64,000 bases of DNA from Straminergon stramineum (Eukaryota; Streptophyta; Bryopsida; Hypnales; Calliergonaceae): contig OY987270.1 of NCBI GenBank assembly GCA_963920665.1, positions 16,642,019 to 16,706,018 of the forward strand, given 5' to 3'. Both the position numbers and the translations under genes were made by a program. How positions within the stretch are numbered: position 1 is the stretch's first letter; every line of letters begins with the position of its first letter. Shown one piece after another: positions 60,803-64,000 of this stretch. The notes beneath the pieces were generated by a model. The model was not told the origin of the DNA. It worked only from the letters and a program-made list of their open reading frames with translations, and searched no databases.

Positions 60803-61002
60803 NNNNNNNNNNNNNNNNNNNNNNNNNNNNNNNNNNNNNNNNNNNNNNNNNNNNNNNNNNNNNNNNNNNNNNNNNNNNNNNNNNNNNNNNNNNNNNNNNN
60901 NNNNNNNNNNNNNNNNNNNNNNNNNNNNNNNNNNNNNNNNNNNNNNNNNNNNNNNNNNNNNNNNNNNNNNNNNNNNNNNNNNNNNNNNNNNNNNNNNNNN
61001 NN
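60803..61002. other. Assembly gap (200 N)
   Basis: A run of exactly 200 N, probably a gap of unknown size. The sequence to its right (GGCCATGTCAGTGAG, GTAGGAACTTG) has a loose resemblance to the CATTAGAKG MITE family. Confidence 0.98.
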
Positions 61003-64000
61003 AATTTGAAGTGGCCGTCACTTGGCCATGTCAGTGAGTTGTTGTGGTCGAGTTCCTGTAGTCCGAGAACTTGTAGGAACTTGCAGGCCTCCACAATAGC
61101 TCATTCTCTTCTAATAAGTGAAAATTTTTATAGAAAATATTTGTTGAAAGATTCTTGCTTTTTAGTGGATGAAATCGCTAATTTGCTACCAAATTTTGGG
61201 GTGGTATCCCTCTATTTTGGATGAATGTACATCATTTTGGATGAACAAATGAAATTTCATCCATAAATTGCATGTTCCATCCATTTCCATGGATGTAAAT
61301 ACCTTCATCTTTCCAGTGATTATCACTTTCTGCACTGCCTAAAATTAATGGAAAAAAACCAGTGATTTGTAGTTCATTATTCAAATCTAAATCTAATTTT
61401 ATTCTGATAAAAAAATAGGAATCTCTCATAGTGTACTTCAGTTGGGTATGACTGTCATGTAGAGATTTAAACTGCCACTGATTCCCAATCGGTAAAATGG
61501 TGAAGAAGTGGACAATAAAGCAGAAATGAAGCAATGAGTCTAATTTTTGAGCATCTCCAACAGTGGCAGAAACTGGCCATATTTGAGAAACATCCACCTG
61601 CGAAATCATATTTTAGGGCACCAGAAATTCATTGGACAGAGGAGAATTTCCCATTTCCACTGGCTAACAATGAACTAATTAAGGTAGTGGACATTCCTTT
61701 GAATTCATTTCAATTTTCTAAATAAAATTTTCAATGACTGTAGTGATTTTTTGCTTTTCAAATGATATAGGCAAGAAAAGAATATGATATCAATAGAGTT
61801 GCAATATATGGTGCTTGGTAACTAAAATAAAGAAACGACAAGAATAATGGAGATGAATGAAGTGCAAATTCTTACTTTTTGTACTTAAAAGTAATGAAAA
61901 GTGCATCCTTATGTAAGAATTGCATGCATAATTGAAGTAAAACAAAATAGAACAGGAGGGAGTTGTTTTTGAAAGTAAAACGGATGTTCTCCCAAAACAT
62001 TGCTTTGGTTTACTGGCAGTGAGTCAATGAGTGGATGGGTTTCAATCAATCATTGTAAAATTTCAAAATTAGTCCTACTATCATTAATTCTAGCATGTAG
62101 GAGGTAATATAAAGTAGAACTCATCTTATTATGTAGTGTTGGGACAATGCACTAAGAGAGGTTTTATGCATTTGGAGAGGTGTAATAATGTTCACCTAAC
62201 TAATGTCCACTATAGTAGTTGACCCATTTTTTATCCCCCCTCCGCCCCCATTTTGGTTATATTAGTTGCTTTTTGTTTGTGCAAGTAGAGATGAGTAGAA
62301 TTTGTTATATGCTAGAAATTGTTTGAATCAAGTTGTCCTAATCAACCTTGTTTATCAACACAACTATGCAAAATATATGCTAGAACGGACATGGATTTTT
62401 TAGTAGTGCATGGTGTAGTTGTGGAGCATTATGATTGGCTACAAGACTTTCAATATTGCAATCAAGCAGTGCTTAGAAATAGGAAAACCTATATCACTAG
62501 TACAAGTCAAACATAATCTTCAACTGAAAAATTCTGAGTAATTATGTTTTGAGAGTTGAAATTTTTAAAATTTATGGAATCCTTCAAAACTCAATTTCTA
62601 CATACTGGAAATTTTTACTCAAGGAACCTATGCTCGAGATGCACGTAATTACTTAAGTGGTTGGAAATGGGTTGGCAACCTTACTTTTTAGAAAAAAAAA
62701 TGCTTCAAATTGGGCCCACCTATTGTCTGCATACTTGACAGTTATACACTAAGAGAAGATTCAATAACATAAGTTCTATTGTATATATACATGAAGACAT
62801 CTCCAATCCAATATGGAATTTGCCTTGCCAAATACAAATACAACTTTTGACTAGTTTATAATTAGAACTTGAATTTACTTATTTTCTCATTGGAAGCATA
62901 GTCAAAAGTATTTTGGATAGGTCAATACAAGAAAATTCAAATTTAAACATTGGATAAAGAAAATTAAGCATTTTGTAAGTTACCTAGAAGACAAAAATTA
63001 TGGAAGAGTTGGCAAATTTGTTACCAATGCACTTTGCACTACAAATTGGTGCAAGTGTTGTCTATGTATTGTGGAACATTATAACACAAATAAATATATT
63101 CTTATTACAATGCTACTACAGATCACACTCAAAAACAATATGTCCATTGGAGTCATGAAGTTGTTTTCAACTACATATTATGAAAGGAGCCTTAATTCAA
63201 GGGTTCTTTGCCTTGAAGTTTAAAAATGTTATGGCAATTGCTTTCTACATTGTCTAAAATAAAGGGAAAAAATGTTGGAGATTGTGGTAAGGTAAGAGGT
63301 TTATAGAGCACCTGGGCTCTAAAAGTTTTTTTTAATAAAGATTGAGGTATATTTTGCTTTCTTTAATACATGTAACAATTGCATTTGTCAATGTACCACA
63401 ATGAACATATTAGGGTATGGACACCATCAGTGCTATTTTGTGAGTGTGCGAACATGAGCATTGAATAGGGATTATGTGAGCATTGAGCTCAAAAAAGATT
63501 TAAAGCATTAGAAAATTTAATAATAATTCTAAAAATAGTTTCCATCTTAAAATTTGAATCAAAATTTATTATCTTTAGTAAATTTTAGTACCTAATACCA
63601 TGGAATTATTGCCGTGGATATATAGAATTAAATGAAAATCCTCCTTTACAATCTTGTTTAGAAGTATACACTATGAAGATGAAGAATCCAATTGATGTGA
63701 AAGATGAATGGAGATGGAAATAAATTTGTTTAAAATATTAGTTGATCATTGTGTTATAACAACATGGACCCTCTTAGGGTCAATGGTAAGGTACCAATAA
63801 TTTTTTGTTGATGTGTTGTTATTGGATTTGTTTAGATTTTAGGGAAAAAAATTGTTGATAAGATTTCATTAGATGCGAGGAAAGAACTTAGCCATATTAA
63901 GTTTCATTTTCATTGATCACTATCTTGTAGTAGTGTGGATCTTCTTAGGGCTGAAGGGGGAGGTACCTACACTTATGTCTTAATGTGTTGGTAATTAAAC
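61003..64000. other. AT-rich intergenic sequence, no gene seen
   Basis: An isolated GAGCATCTCCAACAG at 61549-61563 resembles the PIF/Harbinger-like termini seen elsewhere, but no partner end is present. Open frames (up to 125 codons) show no domain. Confidence 0.5.

Noticed and set aside
60723..61094. Open frames running through the assembly gap
   Set aside because: They exist only because N codons are read as open; there is no real coding evidence.
1..64000. LTR retrotransposons, rRNA genes, CRISPR arrays or viral insertions
   Set aside because: No long direct repeats with primer-binding sites, no reverse-transcriptase, integrase or capsid motifs, no rRNA core sequence and no regularly spaced short repeats were seen.

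Overview
The window is nuclear DNA from a land plant. Its two clear genes are a SAWADEE-homeodomain protein and an intron-rich organellar-type PPR protein. The sequence is strongly AT-rich between genes, and introns run from about 150 bp to about 1 kb. Nothing in the sequence fixes the species; a seed-free lineage (bryophyte, lycophyte or fern) is possible but is a guess. One 200-bp run of N (60803-61002) marks a scaffold gap.

Genes are few. A small three-helix membrane protein lies on the minus strand at 6455-6811. Around 34.5-36.5 kb there is a weakly supported multi-exon gene or gene remnant, preceded by an array of diverged ~100-bp repeats. The core of the window is a divergent (head-to-head) pair: a SHH2/SHH1-like chromatin reader on the minus strand (38112-41771, seven exons, 559 aa) and an 11-exon PPR gene on the plus strand (42988-50342, 725 aa). 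All junctions of both genes keep the reading frame. About 1.2 kb separates the two start codons and holds a telo-box and a duplicated GACGGTC-type motif. A remnant of an unrecognised gene (21703-27403) is split by a 5.2-kb CACTA element.

The rest is mostly non-autonomous DNA transposons, many with readable ends and target-site duplications (TSDs). They include CACTA elements (5.2 kb at 21902-27094 and two small ones), PIF/Harbinger-like elements with TTA/TAA duplications (2127-4319, 16743-17288, 18184-18978, 24442-24944, possibly 32855-33243), Mutator-type MITEs with 9-bp duplications (18362-18739, 60242-60466), and three copies of a CATTAGAKG-ended MITE. There is also a 1.4-kb long inverted repeat (51784-53168) with a second palindrome in its loop.

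The most interesting component is a family flanked by TTAA with CCC..GGG termini (2264-4041, 7911-9373, 27624-28198, 50605-51346, 58844-59771 and further single ends). The window contains an uninterrupted relative of one insertion site carrying a single TTAA where the occupied copy has two. TTAA duplication plus CCC ends is the signature of the piggyBac superfamily, which is seldom reported from land plants. No transposase is encoded here, so all copies look non-autonomous. No LTR retrotransposon, rRNA, tRNA or CRISPR array was recognised.
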